Part shown: positions 42,981 to 52,176 of the stretch, piece after piece
How the letters are laid out: every line of letters begins with the position of its first letter
Position numbering within the stretch: the stretch's first letter is position 1
Assembly: GCA_030680745.1 (NCBI GenBank)
Contig: JAUXUR010000017.1
Coordinates: 1 to 52,176 of the forward strand
Reading direction: 5' to 3'
From: Alphaproteobacteria bacterium
GTDB lineage: Bacteria; Pseudomonadota; Alphaproteobacteria; JAUXUR01
DNA length: 52,176 nt
Program-made: the position numbers and the translations under genes
The notes under the pieces: generated by a model
Seen by the model: only the letters and a program-made list of their open reading frames with translations
Told to the model about the DNA's origin: nothing
The model's database searches: none

Positions 42981-45900
42981 TTAAATGAAACCATCATCAT
43001 TGGATTGGTCCTCACTTTCTTCTGTCTGTACTATAGGCATTTCTCCAAGATCAATACCTAAACAATCGAACGTGTCAATAATTAATTGCCAGTCAATCAC
43101 TATGTCTCCGACTATTTTACCGAGAACATTTTTAACTAATTCCATTTTTATATCATCAATTTTTTCACTTATAATCAATTCTTCTTGTTTATTTATTTCA
43201 GATTGCGCTGTTTTAATTATTTCTTCATATTCATTTACATTTAGAGTTACATTTATATTTGGCTCTTTAGCGTTTTGAATACGTATAATGTCCGCAGCAT
43301 TTTCTGAAATATTAACAGGTCTTAATGTTCGTAGAAGCTCTAAAAAAGATTTTAAGGATCTAGTCTCTTTATTTTCAAGCTCTTTTCTTATTTGATTGTA
43401 TGAAGCCATAATAAAATCAGCTGGCGAAGAAAATTTTTCTTCATTAATCTTATGCCCAGAAATATTCATATCCGATTGAACAAGATGAAACCATGAATCC
43501 AATACTTTTTGTTTTCCTTCTATACATAAAATATCAGCCCCTAATTTTTCAATAAATTGCTCAATATAATATTGTTTGTTTGTTTTATCTTTTATCTCTT
43601 GAATGTGGTTCCAGCAATTCGCAACAATATGATAAACTTGCCATACTCTTTGCTCCAAAGAAACTTCTGTTTGCTCAGAATGCAAAATTAAATTTATTTT
43701 TTTACCAAATAATTGAGGTGAAATAACATGATACAAAATATCAGATGTCGTTTTTTTAGAGGCTGAAATTTCATAAGAAATCATGATGTTATAATTAATC
43801 AAACAAAATAATCCTTGCAAGAATTTTAAAGCATCATCAACGTTCTTGATGTCTTTATTTTCTTCTATATGACCTATGATGTCTCGTAATAAATCATTTT
43901 CTTTCTGACCTGCATCTTCTGCAGAACCTAAGTTGCACTTTATTGGATTTGTCAAACTCGCTTGTCCGAACAGCAGCATTTCACTTACAAATGAGCGTTT
44001 TTTCTCAAAACTATCAAATTCCCTATATTGATCAATATAAAACCTCATCCTTTCTTCAAACGGCATATCCAACAATCTTTTCTCTTTTTGATATTCTATT
44101 TTTATTTCATTTTCAATTAAGTCTTTTAGTTTTTGAAAAAAATAATCCATCATATGCAACGCAACAGAAAAATCATCTATTGTATCATCTATAAAACCGT
44201 TTAAATTATCCTTTACAACACCTCTATATTTTAAATATTCATAAAGATACAAATTACATTTATTGATTAAAAAATTGCCATCAATTCTTTTTTTAGATCG
44301 AAATTGAGATTCATAATTATCATAAATCTTAGACAATGTATGAGCATGTTGATTTTCATCATCAATTTTAGATAGAGCAATTTTTTCTTTACCTATTTTG
44401 AGTATTACAACATGTCGCTTTTCAACCTCCTCTATTTCTTTAAGTTTAGCATCAACAAAAGCTATTAAACGGCTTGTTTTAAGTAGGTTTTGTTGGGGAG
44501 GAGCTACTGCTTGAGGTACTGCAGGTAAAACAGCAGCTTGCGGAGGATTTGCCAATAAAGGCTGCCCCTGAAGTGGTTGCACAAAATGCGGAATGGCTGC
44601 CTGTCGAAGAGCTGCAGCTTGTTGATCTGCAACCATTTGAATATCACGTTGTCGCTTGCACTCATTTCTAAAATTTTCTTTTTTGATCTCTAAAGTAAAG
44701 TTCTGCATAACTATCGCAGGAAGATCTTGATATTGTTCTTCCAGGTATAGCCTGATTGATTGTTGTTCTGTCAATATTCTTAATTGTTCGCTTTGATCAT
44801 GATTACTTATAGCACTGTTATAAGCATTAACATGTTGGAAGGACCCCATCTTTTCAGCAACAAAAAAAGATAAAAAATACAAATGTGAAGTTCGAAATTT
44901 TTGTCTGTCTTCTTCACTTATATCTTCTTTTTTACTTAAGATTTCACACAAACTCATGGCTTCAATAAAATGATGTTTCTCCATAAATTTAGGATCAATA
45001 GACATTAATATTTCATATGAATCATATTTTTTTTGATTATTGCCATGATACAAATATAAGATACTTAACATTACTTTTGCATTAATCAGCGAATCATATT
45101 GCAATAAAACATCTTCAATAAAATTGTAATTGTTTTCATATACTGAATTTTTTATAAATTCAAATAGATTTTTGTTATAATTTACAATAATTTTATTTTT
45201 TAAATCAGGATTAAGTTTTTGAATTTCTGTAAAAATATAACGGTTTTCAGTAAAAAAACTAGAAATCTCAATTAATTCTTTAAAATTATCATTGATCCAT
45301 AGATTTTTATTTTCTTCCAAATCTAATGCTTCTGCTAATTTTAAAAAACCATCAACATATCCCTGATTTGCAGCCCATAAATGCAGATCTATTGCCTTTG
45401 GCTTTGTTGAATGATTGTTTTTTAAAAAAAGTTTATAACTAAAGTGCGACCATTTGCGTAACTCTTGTATTTTTACATCTTTTAAAAAAGCAGACATTAT
45501 TTTTTGGGTATCTTTTCTTAAATCACATCCAATTGGTTTACCAAGTAATGCAGAATTTACTAAAAAAAATTGTGCAGCATCAAATTGTTCATCACTAAGT
45601 ATTTTTAATTTTTCTAAAGCATTTGTTACTTTTTCTATAGATGCATTTTTTGAAGTTCTTTTACTTTTTAGAACGTCCAAAACGTCAAGAAATTTATTAA
45701 AATTTTCGTTAACTTTTAAATGTGCTATATATTTTTTATTTTTTGTTTGTACATTTTTTAAAAAATCTTTGTCAGTGAAATGCTCCTCAAGAGTAGTAAC
45801 AAAATTACAAAAACTATAATATACAAATTTCGCTTTTCTGTTTCCTAATTCTGCATATATTGAAATAATTTCTTCGCACCTATACATTATTTTTTCAATG

Positions 45901-46409
45901 TCAACTATATTGTCTTTAAAAAAAATATTTTCATCATTCTGATTTAATTCGTCTGAATTTAAACATGACACAATATTAAGAACAATATTAAAGTAAAAAA
46001 AGTCATATTCATTATAATGGCTGTAATTATTAGCTAAAACATATTTAATATTATCACATCTTATATTAGGTAAGATAAAATTGCCATAAAAGCAATCCAT
46101 TAAAAGTCGGTGGTAAATGGGAATGTCATATACTAAATGTTCTGGAACATCTTCTTCGCCTGTTGTGCTGCTTGATGTAGAGGTTGCCATGGAAGATTTT
46201 TGTGTTCTTGCTCTTTTTCCATTCCGTTCACCATCTTCTTGATCTCCTCTTTTTCTTTTTCTTGTTGACGCCTTTTGAGAGACATCATTATCACGCAACT
46301 GAGAGCTTGAGCCAGCTTTATGAGTATTAATTTCATTTTCATCATTGCCTACAGCATGCCCTGCTTCAAAATTTAGACATAAAAGCATTAATATGATTAT
46401 TTTTTTCAT
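42981..46409 (-). CDS. Very large exported protein with NLS-like motif after the signal peptide
   Basis: 1142 residues. Signal peptide about 1-19 (MKKIIILMLLCLNFEAGHA). Residues about 49-70 hold a bipartite nuclear-localisation-like motif: RKRKR, a polar spacer of about nine residues and KRAR. A Ser/Thr-rich stretch follows (SSMATSTSSSTTGEE). The rest is long and helical with one Sel1-like piece (LHLWAANQGYVDGFLKLAEA) and a Pro/Ala/Gln-rich linker in the middle (about 600-660). I recognise no catalytic domain. It lies 15 bases downstream of the next exported gene on the same strand, so both are probably co-transcribed. By architecture it is a candidate nucleus-targeted effector. Confidence 0.8.
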   Translation of the reverse strand: MKKIIILMLLCLNFEAGHAVGNDENEINTHKAGSSSQLRDNDVSQKASTRKRKRGDQEDGERNGKRARTQKSSMATSTSSSTTGEEDVPEHLVYDIPIYHRLLMDCFYGNFILPNIRCDNIKYVLANNYSHYNEYDFFYFNIVLNIVSCLNSDELNQNDENIFFKDNIVDIEKIMYRCEEIISIYAELGNRKAKFVYYSFCNFVTTLEEHFTDKDFLKNVQTKNKKYIAHLKVNENFNKFLDVLDVLKSKRTSKNASIEKVTNALEKLKILSDEQFDAAQFFLVNSALLGKPIGCDLRKDTQKIMSAFLKDVKIQELRKWSHFSYKLFLKNNHSTKPKAIDLHLWAANQGYVDGFLKLAEALDLEENKNLWINDNFKELIEISSFFTENRYIFTEIQKLNPDLKNKIIVNYNKNLFEFIKNSVYENNYNFIEDVLLQYDSLINAKVMLSILYLYHGNNQKKYDSYEILMSIDPKFMEKHHFIEAMSLCEILSKKEDISEEDRQKFRTSHLYFLSFFVAEKMGSFQHVNAYNSAISNHDQSEQLRILTEQQSIRLYLEEQYQDLPAIVMQNFTLEIKKENFRNECKRQRDIQMVADQQAAALRQAAIPHFVQPLQGQPLLANPPQAAVLPAVPQAVAPPQQNLLKTSRLIAFVDAKLKEIEEVEKRHVVILKIGKEKIALSKIDDENQHAHTLSKIYDNYESQFRSKKRIDGNFLINKCNLYLYEYLKYRGVVKDNLNGFIDDTIDDFSVALHMMDYFFQKLKDLIENEIKIEYQKEKRLLDMPFEERMRFYIDQYREFDSFEKKRSFVSEMLLFGQASLTNPIKCNLGSAEDAGQKENDLLRDIIGHIEENKDIKNVDDALKFLQGLFCLINYNIMISYEISASKKTTSDILYHVISPQLFGKKINLILHSEQTEVSLEQRVWQVYHIVANCWNHIQEIKDKTNKQYYIEQFIEKLGADILCIEGKQKVLDSWFHLVQSDMNISGHKINEEKFSSPADFIMASYNQIRKELENKETRSLKSFLELLRTLRPVNISENAADIIRIQNAKEPNINVTLNVNEYEEIIKTAQSEINKQEELIISEKIDDIKMELVKNVLGKIVGDIVIDWQLIIDTFDCLGIDLGEMPIVQTEESEDQSNDDGFI

Positions 46410-46424
46410 TTCCGAATCCTTATC

Positions 46425-48437
46425 TTAAAATAAATTGTCAGATTTTTGTATATTTTCAAAAAGTTCATCAAAAACAAGAAAGAAATTTTCACCTAAATCT
46501 TCAAATTTTTGATGATATTCTTCTTTTTTATTGTTCCATTCTATTAAAAGAGTTTCCTTTAATTCTTGAACACCTAATTCGCTGACATAATGTAATTGCT
46601 CTGATGAGCAGGTAATATTGCTAACAATATTAAATTGTTGTGACGCATTACGTCTTAATAAATCAATTTGAATTGGCACATTCGATAGGGTTACTTTTAT
46701 TAAAAAATCATTTAATTTCAAAAAAGAACTTTTAGATTTATTTTTTGTTATTAAATCTTTTTTTAATGATTCATATGAGTATTTTAAATATTCTGTTAGA
46801 ATTTCAATTTGTTCAGACTCATTGCTTTCTATGTATGTTTTTTTAAAATGATCATCATATTTATCCTTTAGAAGTATTATTAAGTTTTCTTTTGTTTTTT
46901 GATCTATAAAACACATTAATTCATTGATACTTAGAATGTCTTTTTGACACAAAAACGATTTAGCAATCCGGTCTATAATCTCGTTAAAAATGCTTATGTC
47001 ATTATCATAAACAAATTTAAGTTTTTCAATGAGTCTAAAAACGCAACTTTCTTTATTTTCACAGTCGTAAATCCACTTTCTGACGGTATACTGCTTTTGT
47101 GGAACATACTGAGCTGAACAATATTGCGGTAGAATATATTGAGAATGGTTTTTATTCGTTAAAAACATCTCTGTCTGGAAATACATGTTGCAATTAGCTA
47201 GCATGGCTAAATTTTGAAAAAATACATTTTTAATATTATTATAAGGGCTTTTAATAGCTTCTTTATCTAAGCTTATGATTTTCTTTAGAAAACAAATTTC
47301 TTCATTACACGCATCTCTCATTACATCAAAATTAATCTCTTCTATTAGTGAGATATCATCTTGCGCTAAAAATGGAAACATTTCTAAAAAATCATTATTT
47401 TTTAATAAATCGCGTCTTTCTTCGTCAAAATATGCTTCACAGTATTTTTCCACAAAATTCGAACCTGCCAACCTTAAGATATAATGGAAATTTTCAACGA
47501 AAGGGTAAACAACATGATTTCCAATATTGTCATCATGAAGTGATTCAGAATCAATAAAATCACGTGGATATTTTTTTAAAAACGCTTCATTAAATTTATT
47601 GTGTTCATTTTTGTACTTAATAATAATTTTAAGTGTTTTATTAAATTTATTAGGAATTACATTATCTAATTCTTTAACTAATTCTAAAAATTTTTTTTTA
47701 TCACTATTAAAATCTTTATCAAAACCTATCCGAACATCAATTTTTTTAATATCATTTGGTATAAATTCTCTCCAATGATTTGTTTTTTCCACAAAGTTTT
47801 CAAGCTTTTGAATCTCATCAAGCGATAAATAGTAATTGCAAATTTCAATAAAAACACCAATATCAAAAACAAGAATTGAATAATTATTACGACTATTATG
47901 TACCTTAAACAAAAGGATTTCTAACTTTTCAGCAATTCTACTACATTTATCTAAATGTTTATTTTCAGTATTTCCAGATTTTAATTTAAAATTACTAAGG
48001 ATAGACAATAATTTTTTTTTATATTCTTGCGCATAATCATTATCAATACTTACAAGAAAATCATAATGTGATAAAAAACTGCTCTCATCTGGATTTTGGA
48101 ATAAATATTCTAAAGCTTCTTTAATCCAGGATAAGTTACGTCTAGATACACATCTAGAATTCTTAAGAAAGTTTTTAAAATGATGAATCGCGCATTCATG
48201 GTCATTTTTATCTTTCGCTTCTATTGCTGCATTAAAAAATTCAATTGTTTCCTTATTAAAATAACGACTTGGATCTTTAAGATCTTTCGTTTTGCGTGCT
48301 CTTTTAGATTGAGATGCTGAACTAATAGATGCTGAAGCATCATCTTCTTCAAGCTTTCTTTTTATTCCTTTGCCAGCAAATACTGAAAAGTCAACAAAAA
48401 CAGTAAACAACAACAATATATATACGAATTTTTTCAA
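46425..48437 (-). CDS. Large exported protein with NLS-like motif after the signal peptide
   Basis: 670 residues. Signal peptide about 1-21 (MKKFVYILLLFTVFVDFSVFA). The mature N-terminus is basic and serine-rich: IKRKLEEDDASASI, then SQSKRARKTK, giving two clusters (KRK and KRARK) with a 16-residue spacer; the second cluster alone fits the monopartite nuclear-localisation pattern K-K/R-X-K/R. The rest is helical, with TPR-like character at residues about 60-110. The gene directly precedes the 1142-residue protein with the same architecture. No enzyme motif is recognised. The 48438-48688 gap to the divergent protease operon is AT-rich and otherwise empty. Confidence 0.8.
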   Translation of the reverse strand: MKKFVYILLLFTVFVDFSVFAGKGIKRKLEEDDASASISSASQSKRARKTKDLKDPSRYFNKETIEFFNAAIEAKDKNDHECAIHHFKNFLKNSRCVSRRNLSWIKEALEYLFQNPDESSFLSHYDFLVSIDNDYAQEYKKKLLSILSNFKLKSGNTENKHLDKCSRIAEKLEILLFKVHNSRNNYSILVFDIGVFIEICNYYLSLDEIQKLENFVEKTNHWREFIPNDIKKIDVRIGFDKDFNSDKKKFLELVKELDNVIPNKFNKTLKIIIKYKNEHNKFNEAFLKKYPRDFIDSESLHDDNIGNHVVYPFVENFHYILRLAGSNFVEKYCEAYFDEERRDLLKNNDFLEMFPFLAQDDISLIEEINFDVMRDACNEEICFLKKIISLDKEAIKSPYNNIKNVFFQNLAMLANCNMYFQTEMFLTNKNHSQYILPQYCSAQYVPQKQYTVRKWIYDCENKESCVFRLIEKLKFVYDNDISIFNEIIDRIAKSFLCQKDILSINELMCFIDQKTKENLIILLKDKYDDHFKKTYIESNESEQIEILTEYLKYSYESLKKDLITKNKSKSSFLKLNDFLIKVTLSNVPIQIDLLRRNASQQFNIVSNITCSSEQLHYVSELGVQELKETLLIEWNNKKEEYHQKFEDLGENFFLVFDELFENIQKSDNLF

Positions 48438-48688
48438 TTTTACACCTTGTTTATTATAGTAAAAAAATTTTATAACAATTTTTATTCAATATGTCAACAG
48501 TAATTTAAAAACAAAGAATAATATTTACTTTGTTTATTTTTCTATTTAAAAAAAATCACTTTAATATATTGTCAGATCAATTAGTTAAAATAAATTTCAT
48601 ATGCCCCACCTTTAAAAACAAGCAATAACTAATTACATCTAAGTGAATAAGTGTTAATCTTATCTATACAATTTTAAAGGAATTAGAC

Positions 48689-50080
48689 ATGCGTATCTTT
48701 ATTATATCTCTATTTTTAAGCACAATTGTTTTAACACCTATTATCGCTGAACAAAATCAACCAAATATAGCAACCATTCCTTTACCGCCAGCTCAAGAAA
48801 ATAAGTATAATATTCAATCTTTTAAGCTTCCCAATGGATTAGAAGTTCTGCATATTCCTAATTTCAGAGCACCCGTCATCATGCAAGCCGTTTGCTATAA
48901 AATTGGATCAGCCGATGACGCGCAAGGTAAATCAGGTGTTGCCCATTATCTTGAACATCTTATGTTCCGCGGCACCAAAAACACACCCGATGGCGTATTT
49001 AACAAGACAATCTCTGAAATTGGCGCCGAATCAAATGCCTATACACAATATGATACGACCGTTTATTATCAGATTTTTGCAAAAAATCACCTTGAAAGAA
49101 TGATGGAACTTGAAGCTGATCGTATGCAATATTTTGAACCAAACCCACAAGCTTTTGATAGTGAAAAAAGAATCATTATTGAAGAATATCAAATGCGTGT
49201 TGGTAATGATAAAAATGAACAATTATATACAATGACCAATGCAGCTTTTTTTGCAAACCACCCATACCGCATTCCCATTATTGGCTGGTGGGAAGAGCTA
49301 GAAAAAATTTCACGTGATGACGCACTTGATTATCACAAAAAATATTATGGGCCCAATAATGCAATTCTTGTGATTTCAGGTGATATTGATTTTGAATCAA
49401 CTAAAAAACTTGCTGAAAAATATTATGGCCCCATCCCTGCACGTCCGACTATAGAACGTAATCGCACCCAAGAGCCTAAACATTTTCAAGAAACCATTCG
49501 TGTAGAATTAAGACATCAAACTGTAAGTGCGCAAGTGCAAGCAATTTACGACGCACCCAATTATCGAACAGGTGATCAAAAAGAAGTATTGGCACTTAGT
49601 ATTTTTGAAAAAATACTTGGACATGACTCAACTGGCAAATTATACCAAAATCTTGTCATGCAACAAAAAATTGCGGGCAATGTCTATGCATCTTTTAATC
49701 CGAACTATCATGATCCATATTCTTTTGTGCTTGTGGCAAGCCCTAAAACTTTTTACGACTATAAAGAACTTGAATATGCGATACATGTAACGCTTAAAAA
49801 AATAATCAATGATGAAATTAATGACGCATTAGTTGAAGATGCCAAAAAAAATATTGTTTATGAAATGGATGAACATTTCAGTTCTCTTTCCAATATATCA
49901 GACTTTATTATTAAAGGCCTCGCCAATGGTCGCAGCCTAAAAGATATGCTGAATTTTCACCAGAATTTTGCTCAAATAAAAACAAAAGATGTTCAAGATG
50001 TTGCGCAAAAATATTTTAAAAACCCTCCGCGTATGATTGCTGCAGGCGTTTCCTTACCTCAATTGGAGTCAGATCAATGA
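48689..50080 (+). CDS. M16B zinc metallopeptidase, catalytic subunit
   Basis: 463 residues with a signal peptide (MRIFIISLFLSTIVLTPIIA). The zinc-binding motif HxxEH is intact in VAHYLEHLMFRG (about H86, E89, H90), with the third ligand about E166 (IIIEEYQM). It is the catalytic member of a two-subunit periplasmic pitrilysin-like protease, of the type common in alphaproteobacteria and related to the mitochondrial processing peptidase beta subunit. It overlaps the start of the next gene by four bases (ATGA), so the two subunits are coupled. Substrates are likely periplasmic peptides. Confidence 0.93.
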   Translation: MRIFIISLFLSTIVLTPIIAEQNQPNIATIPLPPAQENKYNIQSFKLPNGLEVLHIPNFRAPVIMQAVCYKIGSADDAQGKSGVAHYLEHLMFRGTKNTPDGVFNKTISEIGAESNAYTQYDTTVYYQIFAKNHLERMMELEADRMQYFEPNPQAFDSEKRIIIEEYQMRVGNDKNEQLYTMTNAAFFANHPYRIPIIGWWEELEKISRDDALDYHKKYYGPNNAILVISGDIDFESTKKLAEKYYGPIPARPTIERNRTQEPKHFQETIRVELRHQTVSAQVQAIYDAPNYRTGDQKEVLALSIFEKILGHDSTGKLYQNLVMQQKIAGNVYASFNPNYHDPYSFVLVASPKTFYDYKELEYAIHVTLKKIINDEINDALVEDAKKNIVYEMDEHFSSLSNISDFIIKGLANGRSLKDMLNFHQNFAQIKTKDVQDVAQKYFKNPPRMIAAGVSLPQLESDQ

Positions 50081-51411
50081 TCAAATTTGTAACATATTTT
50101 TTATTTGTTTTTTTCAACATTAATGCTGTTTTTTCAAATTCAGCTGAAATGAAATTACCGATTAAAGTCGTCCCCATTTTAACAAAAAATCAAGCATGGC
50201 TCATTGAAGATCCTTCAACACCACTTGTTTTGATTGAAATGACCTTTACCAAAACAGGCAGTTCTTACATGCCTATAGGAAAAGAAGGTCTTTCCACATT
50301 ATTTTCAAATCTTTTTTTAAAAGCCCGCAATGGAGGAAACCATCATGAATTTATTGCGATCATGGATGGATTAAAACTAAAAGTGAATACAAATGTTTCA
50401 CATGACAATTTAGGGTTTTCATTTTCGTTTCCTAAGGAAAATGCTGACAAAGTTATTCCACTCATAAAAACTCTTTTTAATAATGCTGTATTTTCTGAAG
50501 AAGATGTTAATAAAAATAAATATGGAGGATATACAAATTTTGCCCACTCAAACCCATCCTATGTTGCACAACGTGCTTTGCATATGAAGGTCTTTCAAGG
50601 TCATCCTTATGGGCAAAATCCTGATGGCGATTCTCAAAGCATTCAGATGTTGCGCGCTGATGATATTAAAATTTTTCCCCAAGCATTTTTAGCAAAAGAA
50701 AATCTAAAAATAAGCTTTTTAGGAAGTTTAAATGAAAAAGAAACGCAAAATTATGCGAATCAAATTTTACAAACTTTACCCGATGAAAAATTAATTAAAA
50801 CTGATGATATTCCGTATATTGAACCCAAACCTGTAAAAGACTTAACGCAAATTTATCAAGATGTGCCTCAAAGTAGCATTGCCTTTATTTATCCAATGCC
50901 CAAATACAATACCTTAGATTATTACTATGCTACGATTGCCAATGTTTCCTTAGGTCTTACACAAGAGTCAAAATTATGGCGTGCAGCACGTGTCAAAAAA
51001 GGACTTGTTTACGGTATATCAACTGATATAGAGCAATGGCCTGCTTCAACTTATCTATACGGAAGCGCTTCAACTCAAGGTGCGCAAACACAACAAATAC
51101 TTGATATTGTTCGACAAAAATTTACCAATTTAAAAACAAAAGGAATATCCGAAAAGGATTTGTCTTTCGCACAAAATCACTTAACAGGTAAAATCGCAAC
51201 AGCCCTTATTGAACCAAGACAAATCATCAATTTAATCCATTATGCTCAAACATGGAATAAAGACATTGATTTTCTTCAAAAATATGTTGATGCCATTCGA
51301 TCAGTCAAATTAGAAGATGTGAATAAATTTATACAAAACTGGATCGATCCACAAAAATTAAGTTTTGCAATCGTAGGCAAAAACGCGGGATGTGAAATCC
51401 CACAGGAATAA
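50077..51411 (+). CDS. M16 peptidase-like non-catalytic subunit
   Basis: 444 residues with a signal peptide (MIKFVTYFLFVFFNINAVFS). It has the M16 fold but no HxxEH motif; the corresponding position reads EGLSTLFSNLFLKA. The glycine-rich loop region and an R-x-x-x-x-x-Y substrate segment (LWRAARVKKGLVYGIS) are present in the C-terminal half, as in the regulatory partner (alpha-like) subunits. It would form a heterodimer with the preceding catalytic subunit and help hold the substrate. Confidence 0.9.
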   Translation: MIKFVTYFLFVFFNINAVFSNSAEMKLPIKVVPILTKNQAWLIEDPSTPLVLIEMTFTKTGSSYMPIGKEGLSTLFSNLFLKARNGGNHHEFIAIMDGLKLKVNTNVSHDNLGFSFSFPKENADKVIPLIKTLFNNAVFSEEDVNKNKYGGYTNFAHSNPSYVAQRALHMKVFQGHPYGQNPDGDSQSIQMLRADDIKIFPQAFLAKENLKISFLGSLNEKETQNYANQILQTLPDEKLIKTDDIPYIEPKPVKDLTQIYQDVPQSSIAFIYPMPKYNTLDYYYATIANVSLGLTQESKLWRAARVKKGLVYGISTDIEQWPASTYLYGSASTQGAQTQQILDIVRQKFTNLKTKGISEKDLSFAQNHLTGKIATALIEPRQIINLIHYAQTWNKDIDFLQKYVDAIRSVKLEDVNKFIQNWIDPQKLSFAIVGKNAGCEIPQE

Positions 51412-51715
51412 GGTTGATAGCTTCTACCCTTTAGTCGATTAATCTACGGAACAAAATTTAATTTTTTTCGAAGCATGTCGACTACTCAATTGTTTCACTG
51501 GACCAATAAGAGCCTAAGAGCTCGAATGCGGATCCAGGGAAACAAAGGAAGAAATCTTAAACTAGAATTTTTAACATAAAATTAAAAATTGTCCAGTAGA
51601 TCGATTGATTTTACAATAAGTTATTAGATCAAACCCAAACAACAAAAATATTTTATTAAACAATAAAAAAATGATACAATGAACTGTCAATAAGCAAAAA
51701 AAATCGGAGGATACA
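51412..51715. other. Intergenic region between the protease operon and a small exported gene
   Basis: About 300 bases without a supported gene. A CCTAAGAGCTC block at about 51510 also occurs near 18671 in the gap after mnmA, and TCCAGTAGAT near 51591 recurs near 4041, so the gap probably carries decayed dispersed repeats. A GGAGG ribosome site (51705-51709) precedes the next start. Confidence 0.5.
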
Positions 51716-52042
51716 ATGAAAAAAATAACTTTTATAACATCGTGTTTTTTTACAATTAGCACTATGTTTTTTATTACCAATGCTAAAGCTGACACAACTT
51801 TAATGTGCCCCACAAAAGTTTCACTTGATAACATCAAAGCCCTTAAAACCGCTGGTAAAGTTTCACTGCCTACTGCAATACAGGAAGGTGGTACTTTTGC
51901 AACCAAACAAATGGATTTTACTGCAGGTAAAGGCGTTGATGAAATACATACAAAACTTCCAATCTCAAGCGCTAAATTTGAAGCTTCAAAAGTATTGGCT
52001 GAAGCCAAGCAAGAGGGTGATAGTCTTGTATGTAGATCATAG
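51716..52042 (+). CDS. Small exported protein of unknown function
   Basis: 108 residues with a signal peptide (MKKITFITSCFFTISTMFFITNAKA). The mature protein of about 83 residues has two cysteines, one near each end (TLMCPTKVSL and SLVCRS), which could form a disulfide. I recognise no family. The strong GGAGG ribosome site and compact mature size suggest a well-expressed periplasmic or secreted protein. A frame of similar size on the opposite strand is only a shadow. Confidence 0.7.
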   Translation: MKKITFITSCFFTISTMFFITNAKADTTLMCPTKVSLDNIKALKTAGKVSLPTAIQEGGTFATKQMDFTAGKGVDEIHTKLPISSAKFEASKVLAEAKQEGDSLVCRS

Positions 52043-52130
52043 TACACGACACTTTTTTAATTTGATCTAAGGTATTGATTTTTTATAAGAAAACATAGTA
52101 CAGACAAGATACAAAAAAAGGAGCTGTACA

Positions 52131-52176
52131 ATGATAAAAATGAATACCTTAGATCAAGCAATAAATAATCACTTCG
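52131..52176 (+). CDS. Start of a gene cut by the window edge
   Basis: An ATG with a strong ribosome site (AAAAGGAG, seven bases upstream) opens a frame of 15 codons (MIKMNTLDQAINNHF) up to the window end. The NHF segment resembles that in the short frame at 32663. Too little is visible to name it; an adenosylmethionine decarboxylase-like start is one possibility. Confidence 0.5.
   Translation, partial: MIKMNTLDQAINNHF

Noticed and set aside
51571..52047. 158-codon minus-strand frame
   Set aside because: It is antisense to the small exported protein, which has a signal peptide and a strong ribosome site.

Overview
This is a low-GC alphaproteobacterial chromosome segment, most likely from an obligate or facultative intracellular symbiont of the Holosporales/Rickettsiales kind. 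That assignment is an inference. It rests on alphaproteobacterial housekeeping genes (a septum-initiator protein of the FtsB family, HscA-ferredoxin-IscX-MnmA, UbiE, UvrB, a two-subunit M16 protease), many small palindromic dispersed repeats, and at least 13 genes for exported proteins with no metabolic homology (leucine-rich, pentapeptide-like, Sel1-like or long helical), which look like host-directed effectors. The conserved genes are visibly less AT-rich than the exported-protein genes.

Layout. 1-5257: a peptide-type ABC importer (binding protein and two permeases, minus strand) between two copies of an inverted-repeat element, then a divergent polysaccharide deacetylase. 5441-7527: another repeat, tRNA-Arg(CCT), a Cys-rich exported protein, an FtsB-like protein and an exported methyltransferase-like protein. 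7772-11502: a fused dehydrogenase/acetyltransferase and its partner aminotransferase for a diacetamido sugar, then ubiE. 11675-14784: two tandem paralogous exported proteins whose C-termini resemble the HicA toxin fold. 15109-18618: the distal half of an Isc operon with mnmA. 18892-21129: small and exported proteins, including a BspA-like LRR protein. 21620-28864: two tandem exported Sel1-like proteins ending in a YoeB-like RNase domain, each associated with a copy of the 3' end of the adjacent aspartate aminotransferase gene. 28892-34007: uvrB, an ABC-F ATPase and a Bcr/CflA transporter. 34096-39481: an LRR protein, a frameshifted exported protein and a pentapeptide-like protein. 39933-42967: NhaC antiporter, a TacAT-type toxin-antitoxin pair and a short-chain dehydrogenase. 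42981-48437: two very large exported proteins. 48689-51411: the M16 protease pair. The window ends with a small exported protein and the start of another gene.

The most interesting pattern is that exported proteins carry the catalytic folds of toxin-antitoxin RNases at their C-termini. Two have a complete set of YoeB catalytic residues and two have a HicA-like domain, and none has a partner antitoxin nearby. In addition, three other exported proteins (36335-37226, 42981-46409, 46425-48437) carry a classical basic nuclear-localisation-like motif shortly after the signal peptide. Together these suggest a repertoire of secreted nucleases and nucleus-targeted effectors. Function is inferred; no dedicated secretion machinery is encoded in the window.

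At least six families of short inverted-repeat elements (about 110-180 bp, MITE-like) sit in the intergenic gaps. Several are found twice in the window.
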